This document shows, one piece after another, positions 12,654 to 24,439 of a stretch of DNA of 64,000 bases (position 1 is the first letter of the stretch; the number at the start of each line of letters is the position of its first letter). Under the pieces are notes generated by a model, which was given only the letters and a program-made list of their open reading frames with translations, ran no database searches and had not been told where the DNA came from. Source of the DNA: Alectoria sarmentosa (Eukaryota > Ascomycota > Lecanoromycetes > Lecanorales > Parmeliaceae); assembly GCA_009733775.1 (NCBI GenBank), contig WOGZ01000008.1, forward strand, positions 124,001 through 188,000, given 5' to 3'. Made by a program: the position numbers and the translations under genes.

Positions 12654-15600
12654 CTATCCAGAGCTTTCAATCTGCAGATCTTTCCCCTCCCCTTGCCATT
12701 TCTCCAACCAAGCCTTCACGAATTTCTCAATGTATCCCTCCCCGATGAGCCGTGGTGCCTCTCTCAGGGCCTGACTATGCTTCTTTGCAGTCTCGATTGC
12801 AAACCTGACATCCCCTATCTTCTCCTTCCCGTATCTGCTCTCGAAATGACCAATCAGCTTCACAGCCGGGTTCCGCTCGGGGTTCCCCCCATCCTTCTCA
12901 TAATCTCGCAGCTTCTGTAGCCATTCAGCGGTGGGAACGGTCGAGAACTCCAGGCCCGAGCGTTGCAGTTCCGGAAGGAGGGAGCTGGTCCAAGAGAAGG
13001 TGTGAGGATTCTCCAGATTGTAGACCAGGTCGGTGTCAGAGTCTGGAGCGGGGATGGGCCCGGTAGAAAGGCCTGCAAGGTCGAGGATGGTCGTTGCGAG
13101 AGTGTCAACGGGAAGCCAGGACTCGGTCTCGTCAAGAGCTGGCAAAGCTCTCAGCGTGAGCGCCGAGCGAATCATGAGCGGAATTGCCTCTGTATCATTC
13201 CATAGCCCCAGTTTCCCATCGCCGACAATCTGACCAATGCGCAGTATGCGGGTCAAAGCACCCGCATCTCTAGCTGCGTTGCAAATTATCTGTTCGCTGA
13301 CGAGCTTAGAACGTGCGTAGCCTTGGGGAAGCGCGGCTTTGAGATTGGAGATGGGTGTCTCTGGGATGGTGGCAGGTGGAGGAGTTCCTAGGGCGGTGGC
13401 GATGGAGGAGCAGAAGAAGAAACGGGCTGGTGCTGGCGTGGTGACAGATAGAGAAAATTGAGTGAGATTGTGGACACCTTTGATATGCTGATCTTCGAAG
13501 CTACGGATACCAAGATTGAAATTCACAGCCCAAGAACAATGGATTATGCTTGTGGTTCGGCTTCGCAGCTCCTTGTACATCTCTGGAGACAAACCTAGGT
13601 CAGATTTGCTCAAGTCGCCACTCAGGGCAATCAGAAGCGAATTGTCCGGTACGCTTAGACTTCTTTGCCGTAATGCCTGCAAGACTCTTTCTTGTGGCTT
13701 CTGGCCCCTGACCAAACAATAAACTTGATGTACATCGGCCCGGTTGAGAAGCTGGACCAGAATGTGAGCTCCCAAGGATCCAGTGGCACCTGTAAGGACC
13801 ACTACATGCCCTTGAGGAGCAGCTGACGACCCAGGGACGTGCTTCCTGAACATCGAGTACTTATTGATCATAGCCTGCATCTCTCCAATCCCGTCCTCGC
13901 CCTGTGCCGGTGTTTCTTCGTTCACCCTGAGCGCATAGAGGTGCTGTGCCAGACAAGCCACATTCGCGGTTTCAAAGATAACGTTTTGACCGAATTTCCT
14001 GCTATTACCACCAAGATCCAGGTTTTTCAGTATCAGGCCCCTCATCTGTATTGCTTGCAAACTGTTGACCCCGGCCGCGAAGAAGTCATCCTTGGGACTT
14101 GATAGATACACGGTTAGAGCCTCTTTGAAGGTCTTCATGATCCATTCCTCCGTCGCTGGTATGTCGAGCTGTAGGGCGCCAGTCCCACTATATTCGAGCT
14201 TTTCGTACATAGCTTCCATATCTTGAGCAAATACACGATAGATTTGCGCACGCTTGATGGATTCTTTGTCCGTCTTCGGGTAATCGACCTCGGCGCCAAA
14301 AGGCACAATGGTATCTTTGCTGATCTGTGAGAAGCTCTCGGCTTGAGCGTTAGCTTTTTGGATAGTAGGCCAAATAACGTCAATAAAATTATCATCGGAC
14401 ATCTCTTTCGATTCTTTATTCCTGAATACAAAGACGCCTGGTATCGATTTTCCAATGCCGAAGATACAGCATTCTCTGATGTGTGGATCCTGTCGAATCC
14501 GGCCTTCCATTGGCACTGGGAGGACTTTCTCGCCGTTGATCAACGTTAGACGGTCATCTAAGCGACCGATGTGCTTCCAAGCATCCAGTTTTTGATGCTT
14601 GACAAAGACGTCTTTCGAGTGAAACGAACCTGGCGGGTCATCAGAATTGGAGACCATCAACGCTTCCAGGCCTTGTAGATAGATACACTCGTAAGTGTCA
14701 TCACCTAACGGCTTCATCCATATGTTCTTTGCCACAGGCGGTGGTATCCGGATATAGTCCCATGAAATATCCCCTGGCGCTCGGTTGAATGAGTTACCCA
14801 GGCTACCCATCTCCGTCGCACCCCAAAGATTCTCAAGATTGACACCCTTTGCTACCAGGTCATTGCCTAGATCATCCGGAGCCGCACTCCCAGAAAACAC
14901 TACCCTTTTACATTGTTTCATTGCATCGACTCCCCTCTTCGTTTGGGCGAGAAGCTCCATCGTGTATGGTACTACATGCAGCACATCCGGTCTGACATGC
15001 TCCACTACTGAGATAACGTAGTCCGCCGTCACTGGTACGTTAAGATTGTACATGTATATAGTCTTTCGATACATCATTCCATGCAGAACAACCCAACTCC
15101 CGTATCCATGAAAAAAAGGAAAGGTATTGAACTCCGTCTGCCCTTTCGGTGGGGGAATCTTCATCATGAGACGTCGATGGGTGAGATATATTGGTTTAGG
15201 CAAGCCGGTCGAGCCTGATGAATGAAGGATACCCAGAGTCCACTCTTTTTCTGCCTGCCGGTCAATGTCTTGCCGCTTGAACCGTAATTCTTTTGACGAT
15301 GCTTTGTCGAACTCCTCCCGTGCTATCAGTTTCATCACCTCGATCGACACCAGGTTTTGTGTTTGAGCCACGAGGGAGCACATCTGCGAGGTGTTTCCCG
15401 GTATCAGTGCAATCGCACCCGTTTCTCGTATCAGCTTCTCGCATGCGTTAGGTGCGAGTCGAGGCGAGAGGCATAGCGATGTATAGCCCAACCTTGCAAG
15501 CGCGAAGAAGGTGACTATATAGGCAAGGTCTGTGGGACTTAGCAGGGCAATCACTCGAGGAGTGTCATGGTTGCTTTTAGTCTAGGATCCTCCGTAAGCC

Positions 15601-15879
15601 ATACCCTCGAAGCAGGACGTTCCTAAAAGGTTTACCTACGGGCTGTAGCCCGCATTTCATGTAGAACTTAGCCGCCTGGTCCACAAATCGATCTATATCT
15701 CTGCCTGTAAACTCTTCGTAGTCAAGAGTGCCTCGTTCAGACTTTGGGAAGCAGAGCAAAGGCACTTGTGTTTCATCTGCAGCTCGAAGTTGTAGGAGGT
15801 CATCAGAAACGAGCAGATCTTCTTCTTCGACGGGTGTGTTACCACGAGACTTACTGTCTTCTGTGGCTGTGGGCGCCAT
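12654..15879 (-). CDS. NRPS-like adenylate-forming reductase (A-T-R)
   Basis: Two exons: 15879-15640 and 15581-12654, giving 1055 residues. The adenylation domain (about 20-530) has the A3 core SSGSTGLPK (201-209), the GATEMG motif (335-339) and the GEKVLP segment. The thiolation domain carries the phosphopantetheine serine in GVNSLQA (Ser587; Asn precedes Ser where Asp is usual). The C-terminal reductase is an extended short-chain dehydrogenase with NAD(P)-binding TGATGSLG (677-684) and YARSK (835-839). Such enzymes activate a carboxylic or amino acid as the adenylate, load it on the carrier and release it reductively as aldehyde or alcohol. There is no condensation domain. The N-terminal intron (GTAGGT...TAG, 58 nt) joins to TKSNHDTPRV in phase 0. 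The divergent partner is the SDR at 17580. Substrate unknown. Confidence 0.92.
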
Positions 15880-17579
15880 GGCTGGAGCACTTCGACAGCT
15901 TGAAAACGAGCTTAGTGAAGAATTTGTGAACTATACATAATATAGAGATGTGCAGAAGAGAGACGAGTATGATCCCCACTATAGCAGTCAGGTGAAAAGC
16001 TTCCGAGAAGATAGATCAAATATCACATCAAACAAGAATAGGACGCCCGGCTGCTCCACAAAGCGTTGTGCCACTGAGGGGTCACAATTCTGACTTCAAC
16101 TCCCTTCCGAAGCGCATCTTTTCTCTAGGGCCAAATTCCATTGCCGACGGGGTCCGAGGAGTTTGGTCGAGAAGTCCCATAGGAATTCATTAGCGGCCAC
16201 ACACGACGACATCACCATGCACACAAAGTGAAGTAGACTGCGGCTTCAATCTCGCCTACAGACACCCTCGGCCTGTGTAGCTGCCAAGCCGCTATTCCTG
16301 TCTTTAGCAAGCCTCGCCAAGACAGGATTGGTAGCGACGAGTAAGAGTATATTGTCGATGCCTTTGATTACATAAACAATCTATGATCTTCATATGCCAC
16401 CGTACTGTTTTTGTGACTTTAGCTTACGTGGAGTACAGTGCACTGCGTGGTGTGGAAGCAGAGACACCTCCCTTCATGAGGCCAACGAGCCTCGCCGGGA
16501 GTTTGGCTTTGATTGGCTAGTTGGTGGTCTGTGGTCTAAACTGTCCCTCTTTTTGAGTACTCTTTGTGGATTTCCGCAGGACAGACTCAAACCATTTTGG
16601 TTCATAATCTCGCTTTGTCTTATCGCAGTACAGAGTATATAGGCATCGTATTGATAAGACAAGTACAAGAATCCGAGATATAGAACATCTAATATAAATC
16701 AACAGAAGACATCGAAACCTTTATATCATATTATCGAGGGAGGATCTAAGCACTCACCCAGTGGCCTCAAGACCTCATAATCAGGCGTCGTTTTGTTCCT
16801 CAGCCTATTGACAATCCAAGAGACCTGCTGAATTAGCGTCACTCCAAATAATTGAAACTGGCCGTGCTGATGATTTCCAAAGGAGAGTCCATTCGCCCGA
16901 TGCAATGGCCAGGATTGCTTCGTCTGAAGTAGGCGCAAATTTGCTCAACAAAAGATTCGATTTCGAGGAAATTGAGGTGTCTGGGAAACAGCACTGTTGT
17001 ATGCGGTCATACCTTTAGATAGATGCGGTAGTGAAATGCTCTACATTCAGGATGTAAGCTGGTTCAGAGGTGTTGGAGGATCTTAATGGGGTATTTACCT
17101 GGAGATGTGCGCGTACTTGAGACTGTGCACGTGTGAGAAACGAAGGTATATCAGGTAAGGTGTCATAATATAGTGGCAGTCGAAATGGTATTAATCTTTA
17201 AAATGAGGATAAAAGCAACGCAGACGAGGCTTTTGGTATGATGAATGCTCATACCGAAGCATTCATAGTGAAGACAATAAACTTTTGGCGTCCCAAGATG
17301 CCACTTTTCCTGGCAGCTCGCCTGGTATCATGAACGTCATCTGCCAACTTTGAGCGAACTCATCTTGATAAGATGCTCCAAACAGTGGAGACAGTCTAAT
17401 ATAGCCTCAGATGCATACGTGGCCTCTTACCGGTATCATGTAACTTGCAGCGTGTTGCGAGGGTAGCACGGTGGAGTCGCACGAGGATATAGTCTCTATC
17501 ATTTGCGCATATAGCAACGAAAATACAAAGACTTGGGGACACCATAACGTCACCAATTCCATGACGTGGCATTGAGAAG
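15880..17579. promoter_or_regulatory. 1.7-kb divergent intergenic region between NRPS-like and SDR genes
   Basis: This region separates two outward-facing genes (ATGs at 15879 minus and 17580 plus), so both promoters must lie in it. Open frames of 60-80 codons occur on both strands without domain signals. I could not pick out a specific factor-binding site with confidence. Confidence 0.5.
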
Positions 17580-18582
17580 ATGGCCACCATGGCAAATCTC
17601 TACCGAGACCCTCGATCAACCATCACCACTCACCACGACACCTATCTTTATATCTCTCCCTCCAAGTTTACGGGATCCCTGATTGGCAAAGTCGTCCTCC
17701 TCACTGGCGCTGGTCGAGGAATCGGCCGGGCCTCAGCCCTCGCCTTTGCCGCAGCGGGTGCCAATGTGGCTTGCATCTCGCGTACACACTCCGACACCCT
17801 CTCCCTAGTCCAAGAGATCTCACAAAAAGGCCATCCTCGCGCAATTGCAATAGCAGCGGATGTCGCAGACGCAGACGCGCCGGCAAGGGTGGTGGAAGAG
17901 GTGCAAGGGAAGCTAGGGTTCATCGATGTGTTGATCAACAATGCTGGGATTTCAAGGATAAGTGACGTGGAGCATGAAAATGGTATGGGGGCCGCAATGG
18001 AGGTTGTAAAGGTGAATGTGATGGGGGCTTTGAACTTCATTCATGCAGTGGTGCCGAGTATGATTCAAAAAAACAGCGGTGTCATCATAAACGTAAGATC
18101 ATCTTAATTGGCTGAAGCTGCAGGGTCGATACAAGCTGACGAGCACACAGGTCGTCTCCGTCCTTGCCACCATCTCTCTCCCATACTTCTCAGCCTACAG
18201 TGCCGCCAAAGCTGCCCTTATTCGTTCTACTCATATCATGGACCTCGAATTGCGGCCCCATGACATCTACTCTTACGCTGTGCATCCGTGCATGAGTAAA
18301 GATACAGCGCTAGGCGAAGGCGCGCTGAATTTGGAAGCTCATGAGAAGGTGGAGGGAATAAAGGAATTCATGGAGGAGTTCGTGCCCAGTATGACTGATA
18401 CGGTGCAATTGCCTGCGGATACGTTTGTGGCGCTGGTTGCGGATCCGGATTCAAAATACATGAGTGGAAAATACATCGACTCAACACAGGACTTGGGGAT
18501 GGTCTTAGAAGAAGCCAGAAAAGGCTCGGAGAGCAGGATAGAAAGAGAAGGCTTATACATCTTGAAGGTCGACACGCTATAA
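17580..18582 (+). CDS. Short-chain dehydrogenase/reductase (classical SDR)
   Basis: Two exons: 17580-18092 and 18151-18582, giving 314 residues. Rossmann cofactor loop TGAGRGIG is at 42-49, the NNAG motif at 120-123 and the catalytic Tyr187-xxx-Lys191 in AYSAAKAAL. The first residues after TGAGRGIG and the Arg-rich context after strand 2 (ISRTH) suggest NADP(H), but this is an inference. A second ATG at 17589 has a better initiation context (GCCACCATGG), so translation may begin there. The intron is GTAAGA...CACAG in phase 0. It is transcribed divergently from the A-T-R reductase and could further process its aldehyde product; that link is inferred from position only. Confidence 0.9.
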
Positions 18583-19868
18583 GGAGGTATCTAGACCAGG
18601 AGAATCCTTCAACATCCCCGAGGCCCAGCGTTGGAAGCTTCAATATCGGATTTCCAAGCCCACGCAGAGTTCCCAATCCAAGGTTCCTGTCTTGAATTGG
18701 AGCTGGCTCGACCGTACCGTGGACCTCGGGAGGTTACCTCGCTTATCGCCGCTCTGCAAAGTCACTAGATTTCTGTCTCTGGGTCGCGTCTGGGAAGGGC
18801 TTGTAGCTTCTTTCAACATTTCTTGGTAGATTGACCTTACACCTACGAGCGCCAGCCACTGCTTTGCTTCCACTTGCGGTAAAGCCGCATCGCAAGTGTC
18901 GATCAGGCTGAATCTGACGGCACCGAGATCGCGGAATTGTGACTGTTGCGTGTAACAAATCTTTACTTGGAAACTCCTTCCGATGTCGAACCGAACGAAG
19001 GGCGCGATCTGCTTGTTTCTCAATCCTAATGACCAGCGTCCACAGATCTAGCGTAGAAAACAGCTCTACTAGACGACAGCGACTGTCATCAACGCTACCG
19101 TCTACCTCGGCCTCCCTTGTAAATTAGCTCTAAAAGAGGGAATTGGACGGTGTTGGCTTCACGGGGCAGGAAATGGCCTCAAAGATTGGCTGATATTTTT
19201 GCTTTACGAATGGCGTACTGTTTACAATCTAACTTGTCGGTTGATCTGTCTTTATCGAACCTTCTTCATACATGCGTGTCTGCGTGAGTTTATCTACCGA
19301 TTTTTCGCAGACACGCACGCCTGTGTAGTCGAGATCAAATCCACCTTTTGCGTGGAATTCTTGATACTTTATTCAAAAGAGTCTGCGGCATACTCAAGGC
19401 ATGTGGTATCGTGGAGAGACTGGTGGTAGAAACGAGGATCGCGCCGTGCTGAAAGGGAGCTCTCTAAGATCTTGCTGCGGTACTCATTCCTGGTTCTCCA
19501 TGATTCCCTGCCAAAATTGGAAAAGACTCATCATTCCTTCTCTCCTAGTTCAGACGCGAGATAAGGTCCCCAGTCCGAACCAGTGTTTCTGAGCTATCGG
19601 AACTCGAGTCGTCCTCCGTAACAGACTGGGCATTGAGCTTACCGTTTCATGCTTTCACGAGCTTGAGGAACATGAGAGACGGCAGCGATCTCGGAAGGCG
19701 CGAGAAGAATGAAAACAAAGCATGAGGTTTTGGAGTGACCGTATCGTTTCTTGTTCTTTCAACGGTAGTCCGTCCTGAAACAGAAGAAGAACACCTTCAG
19801 ATCATCACCAACAGTCTACTCCACCCTTCCCTTCCAGCCTGCACCCTCCCACCACACACCGCACCTAC
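18583..19868. other. Intergenic, no gene recognised
   Basis: This is the 3' flank of the SDR gene and of the putative secreted protein on the minus strand. Short open frames exist (for example 18640-19023 minus and 18939-19127 plus) but lack domain signals and plausible splice structure. I see nothing else. Confidence 0.4.
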
Positions 19869-20483
19869 CTAAAATAGACTCAGAAACGCCGTCCCCACCT
19901 TCGCCCCCGCATCTATCCTCCAACCCATATCAACAGCAAACTCCACATCGTCCCACAGCCTCGCGAACCGCACCGCCCCCGTCACCGCCGTCTCAAACAT
20001 CTCCCACGTCATGCCCGCCTCCGGCTCCACGGACAACCACAGCGTCCCCGCTCCCGCTTCCAATCCTCGCGTGTATACAACCTCGTGGTCTATGACTCCG
20101 CCGGGAATGTGATCCCCATGGACAATGTCCGTCAAGGCCCCCCTGAGTAGTTCCATAACGGGGACGTGGGGGAGCGCGGCGCCGTAGTCGTAGAATTTGA
20201 GCAGGACTTGGCCTTGGGGCATGGAGTAGGGTGCTGCGGGGGGTGGGATGCTGTGGTGGGAGTCGGTGGGTCAGTGGCAGGCGTTCATCGCTTTGGGCAG
20301 GACGTGGACTTGCCCGAGTTCGCTGGGAAGATTTGGGGTTGAGGGATGGGTGGAATTGGGAGGAAGGGTGAGAGTGACGTCTGTACCGTTGTATAGAGTC
20401 AGAAGTGATGCTGCGGGAACTGTGGCTGCGAGAGAAATTCCGAGGAGCTGGAGTACAATTATGAGGCAGCATGCAGCACGCAT
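19869..20483 (-). CDS. Putative small secreted protein, two exons, splice uncertain
   Basis: The 5' frame starts at 20483 with a clear signal peptide (MRAACCLIIVLQLLGISLAA), followed by a Thr/Pro/Asn-rich region with NGT and NST glycosylation sites. It stops at about 20271. A second frame (about 20250-19869) reads PYSMPQGQVLLKFYDYG ... DMGWRIDAGAKVGTAFLSLF and is protein-like with regular alternation of hydrophobic residues. An intron must join them. The best acceptor is the CCACAG at about 20254, but no canonical donor gives the right phase: GTCCAC donors are in the wrong phase for it. I therefore give only the span. No family recognised. Its upstream neighbour in the same direction is the permease. 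Confidence 0.5.
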
Positions 20484-21534
20484 CTCTTCTTTTGAACACG
20501 ATGCACGAACTGAATGATGGAACGGCTGTCACTTTCACGATTGTACGCCTAGCCTGCGCCTCTCTGATATTTCGCGCATCGCGCTGGCGCTTCTACCCCC
20601 GGATCTCTGCGCGTTCGTCTCGGTGCCACGGCCGCTTGACTGGAGCAAAAGCCCAAGCTCCGTCTAGACACATTCTTGAGAAGTTGAGATCAAGGTTTTA
20701 GAAGTAGCAATGAACACGACTGAACGGCAACGATCATCCTTGGCCAAGCAACGACAGGACCAAAAACCCAAGACTTTGAGCGTGAGAAAAGGACTCTCCG
20801 GTATCGTGGTGTTTCCCTCCGCGTCGAGTATTCATCAACGACCAGACCTTTTCACAAGACTAAAACGTCCCGAAATCTCGGCACGGCTTCCTTTCCATCG
20901 CTGGGAATGATCCGCCATGTCCAGTGGCGGAGAGCCATACTTTGGCCATTGGGTATGCTCTAAATTTTAAGGATGTGGAAAGAGGCACAAGCTTCTTCTC
21001 CTACAAGACATTCAAAAACCCCATCAAGAAGCCAAGACGACGTCGTGCCAGAAAATGTAGATAAGAATAGAAGATGACTCTACAAGAATTCACTCGGCAT
21101 ATACCGTCTTGTTGCCAGTAGCTTAAATTCTGCACATGTCATTTATGAGCCGAGAGGAGACAGATCATTGACCTATGGATATCCGGAGATACGGAGGATG
21201 ACAGCTGTTGAGTGGCACAGCTTGTTTTGCTACCACAATCATACTTAATGGAGTTACGCGCATGGGATTTTGACCAATGGTGTGGATGATAGATGAAAAG
21301 CAAGTTGTCTTTCTGGAGCCTAAGGGACGCTCACCATCACCGGTATTGAGCAGACCGAATGTTGGCGGTGAGCTGAGAATAGCAATGCGAGCTAAGAAGC
21401 GATGGTGCTGGCTCGATTGAGAGCGGTCTTTAAGTGTCTATCTGCCCGCGTCTGCGACCCCAAAGACTGAGTCGCAAGTCAAGCATCCATCTCTGTTGAT
21501 TATTGTAGCTATCCGCTACCTGGTACGGCAATAA
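20484..21534. other. Intergenic, no gene recognised
   Basis: This stretch lies between the start of the putative secreted protein (minus) and the 3' end of the permease (minus). Frames of up to 76 codons on the plus strand look Arg/Ser-rich and random. I see no repeats or RNA genes. Confidence 0.4.
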
Positions 21535-23602
21535 TCAATAGCTGGCAACTATGTCCACGACGGGCCCGGTGTAAGTCTTGTGAGCACGAATGACATAGTA
21601 TAGCCCACTCATAATCGCCACGAAACCCATTACCAGGCTGCTAAAATTCATCGTGCTAGGCGTAACAGGTGTCGCCGGGGGCCAAAAGGTGAAGAAGAAG
21701 ACGACGAGTAGATATACGCAGGCGAAAGCGTTGACGACGGTGCCAAAGGGCTCAGGTACCCTCCAAGGTCCCCATACCAGATTACCAGCACTACCAGGGA
21801 GATTCGTATTTCTAGGCCTGCTGTCGGCTAATGCCAGCTGCGTTGCGTCTTTGATCGACCCTTCGCAACGCCGCCAGAGCAGCAAGGCGCAAGCAACGAA
21901 GTAGCTTGCATACAGCCCATTAACCGTCAGTGATATCACATCGTTGAAAGCGACTGGGGAGCCGATGCTGATAAGTCCTATCAATAGTGAGACAATTGTT
22001 GTTGTCAAGATCGCTAGCACCGGAATCGAAGTCTTATTATCCAGCTTTCCGACGTCAGCAAAATTGTAACAAACCGAGACATGGGACCTACTTTGCTGAT
22101 TTGACGCCAGCCTGGGATCCCTCGATCGCGAGCAAAAGACCAGAGCATTCGCGATGAAGCTGCCACAACTCCAATAACGAGTCCAAGATCCACGATTATC
22201 AATATGACCAGTATAACTGCGCTGCCGGCTGTCGAGTGTGTAGCCTGTAAGAGAACTTCGATGAACGGATATACATATTCTGTGTTTAGCGCGGCGTCAA
22301 GATCGCCGATACAAAAGACTACGGCGATGTACATGGCCAAACCTACTACACCATTGATGAAGATACTCCAAACAATTGATCGTGGTACGACAATGGCTGC
22401 ATTCTGAATCTCCTCGCTCATCTGAATGGCAGTCAACATATGTTCCGTACGAAGGCGGGCTTGCGTACATGGTATACGGAATCAGCGCCTATGAAGTAGA
22501 GTCAGGATGAATCAAAAGTTGGGCCTGGAGAAACATTTACCGAGGAATGCAAAAGCGTTACCCGATATACCCACGAAAAAAGACAGCCCTTGCGAACTCC
22601 AACCACCGTCGTTTATAAATGTCGTAAAGACGTCGCGAGCGTTCCCATGAGGTCCCAGATACACTAGAGGTACTAGTATACCAAAGAACCCTAGTATATA
22701 GATGACCAGAAACATGCTCTCAATCTTCGGAAGAAGAGTACCGACAACTGTTGTTGTAAAAACAGAAAGGGCTACTACGCCGTACAATAGTAGGGTGACA
22801 TGCCAGAGGTGCGGTGTGTAAGCCGGGTTTACCAGTTCAATCAAGCCTTGGATCAGTGTCCCTGAGACGTATGCCCCGGATGCCACACTAGCTTGCCAGC
22901 CGAGGACCGTCAGCCATCCTGTATGGTGATGTCAGCTATGAAAGAAGAGGATCCCAGCTAGTGGGAGCGCTCACCCGTAATATAGCTGAACACTTTCTGA
23001 TAAGTTGGCGGTGCCAGAATAGAAACCCAATGATACTGCCCCCCAGAGGTAGGAGCCCTGGGCGAGAGATCAGTCGATCAACATTTAAACATATGCAAGG
23101 AAACGGCGAACATGGACGACAATTCAGCAAGACTGCTGAAAGTGGCCAGGTTTCCGACCCAGACGATAATGAATGAGTAGATTGTTCCTGCCGGGCCTCC
23201 GCTGAATACTTGTCAGGAGCTTCCTTTCCGTTTCCATCTGAAAGATGTACGTACTTTCTCAGATTGATGCCTAGAATTCTGAGGACATCAGCAACGCTTT
23301 GTTCGAACTTGGGCGACTGTGATACGTACACAAAAGCTCCTAGCCAGGTGCCCACTACGAGGCAGCTGAAACTCAAGATGGACATGAATCCGAAATTACG
23401 CTTCGGATATGTAAGTTGACGGGTTCGGGAAGGGCGTGAGGATCTGGTGAGTGCTGCGGACCTTGAGTACAGATTTCTTTCCCGTTCGAGTAAGGTCTTC
23501 ATTGTCCCGAGAGTTGTAGGATTTGGAGACCTCAATTTCGTCGTTCCCAATCCTCCGCATCTCCATCGAAGCTTGGACGCCATCAGCCTGATTGCGCGCC
23601 AT
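21535..23602 (-). CDS. Amino-acid/GABA-type permease (APC superfamily)
   Basis: Nine exons: 23602-23462, 23400-23330, 23278-23255, 23201-23112, 23057-22975, 22918-22541, 22488-22469, 22421-22092 and 22044-21535, giving 548 residues. Phases agree at every junction. The order of motifs is that of fungal amino-acid permeases: LKRNFGFMSIL, NGGPAGTIYSFIIVW, APTSGGQYHWVSILAPP, GWLTVLGWQASVASGAY, GADSVYHMSEEIQNAA, ASSRMLWSFARDRGIPGW and LDNKTSIPV, with about 12 hydrophobic segments. It should import amino acids, GABA, choline or polyamines at the plasma membrane; the substrate cannot be told. Exon 3 is a 24-nt microexon that rebuilds LGINLRN before GGPAG. Intron 1 has a GTCCGC donor. The upstream in-frame TTG at 23638 is not needed; ATG 23602 is the start. 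Confidence 0.9.
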
Positions 23603-24439
23603 GAAATATTGGAGCGTCGTAAGAGGAGAAGAGAACAATGAATCAATAGAACTGGATCCTGAACGAGAGATGCAGTAGGGGCGTGTGCGCGTTCTTTATA
23701 TCAGACCGCTATCTGCCAAGGACTGGGAGAGAGTTGAGCAAGGTCCGAAAAAGAAGGCCACATAAGCGGGGCCGAGGCAATAAGGTGAGGCCGCACGATA
23801 GGCGGGTCTAGAATTATGGTGCATGCAAGGAGATGCATCATGGTGGATGTTATGATTCAGCGGACATCCGAGAAGGTTACATAAAAGGGTATGATCCGCA
23901 CGGACCCGTTCACTTGGTATCTGTTCTGATTCGATCAACAATACTTTAAGTACCTCAAGTCCTTTATATAAATAACTAGTATAAATTACGCCAATTACAA
24001 CATAGCGTACACTTGGCTAGGAACTTTTGAGCTTAGAGGAAGTAGCTAGCAGCGAGGATACGGATCACCAACGGCCCGTTCCATAGATAACCCTCTCACT
24101 CTGGCCTAGATACCCACTAGGTAGGTAAAAGACTCGAGGTCGTCATGGACTGACTGCTCAGCGCAATGTGCAAGAGTCCTACCCCTGCCTAAAGATGCTA
24201 CGGCAACGTATGATTCATGTTCATTGACCCCAATTACTGCTCAGCTCAGTGCTTTTGCTGTGCCGTAATAAAACTGACTGCCATACCCTCAGTCTACTCC
24301 CACACGACCGATCTGCTGTACGAAGGAAAATAGCAAACGACCAGAGATGCATCGTAACAAAAGCACCTGTAAAGCGACAACGTTGATTTGAGAACGACGC
24401 TTTTTTTGCGCATACAGTAAACAAGTATCAGCAAAACAA
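23603..24439. other. Intergenic, promoter side of permease
   Basis: This contains the upstream region of the permease (minus) and the 3' flank of the rhodopsin-domain gene. It has AT-rich stretches near 23940-24000. I recognise no gene. Confidence 0.4.

Noticed and set aside
15201..15300. Possible extra intron in the A-T-R reductase near the A3 core
   Set aside because: The frame is continuous through SSGSTGLPK and no donor/acceptor pair improves the family match.
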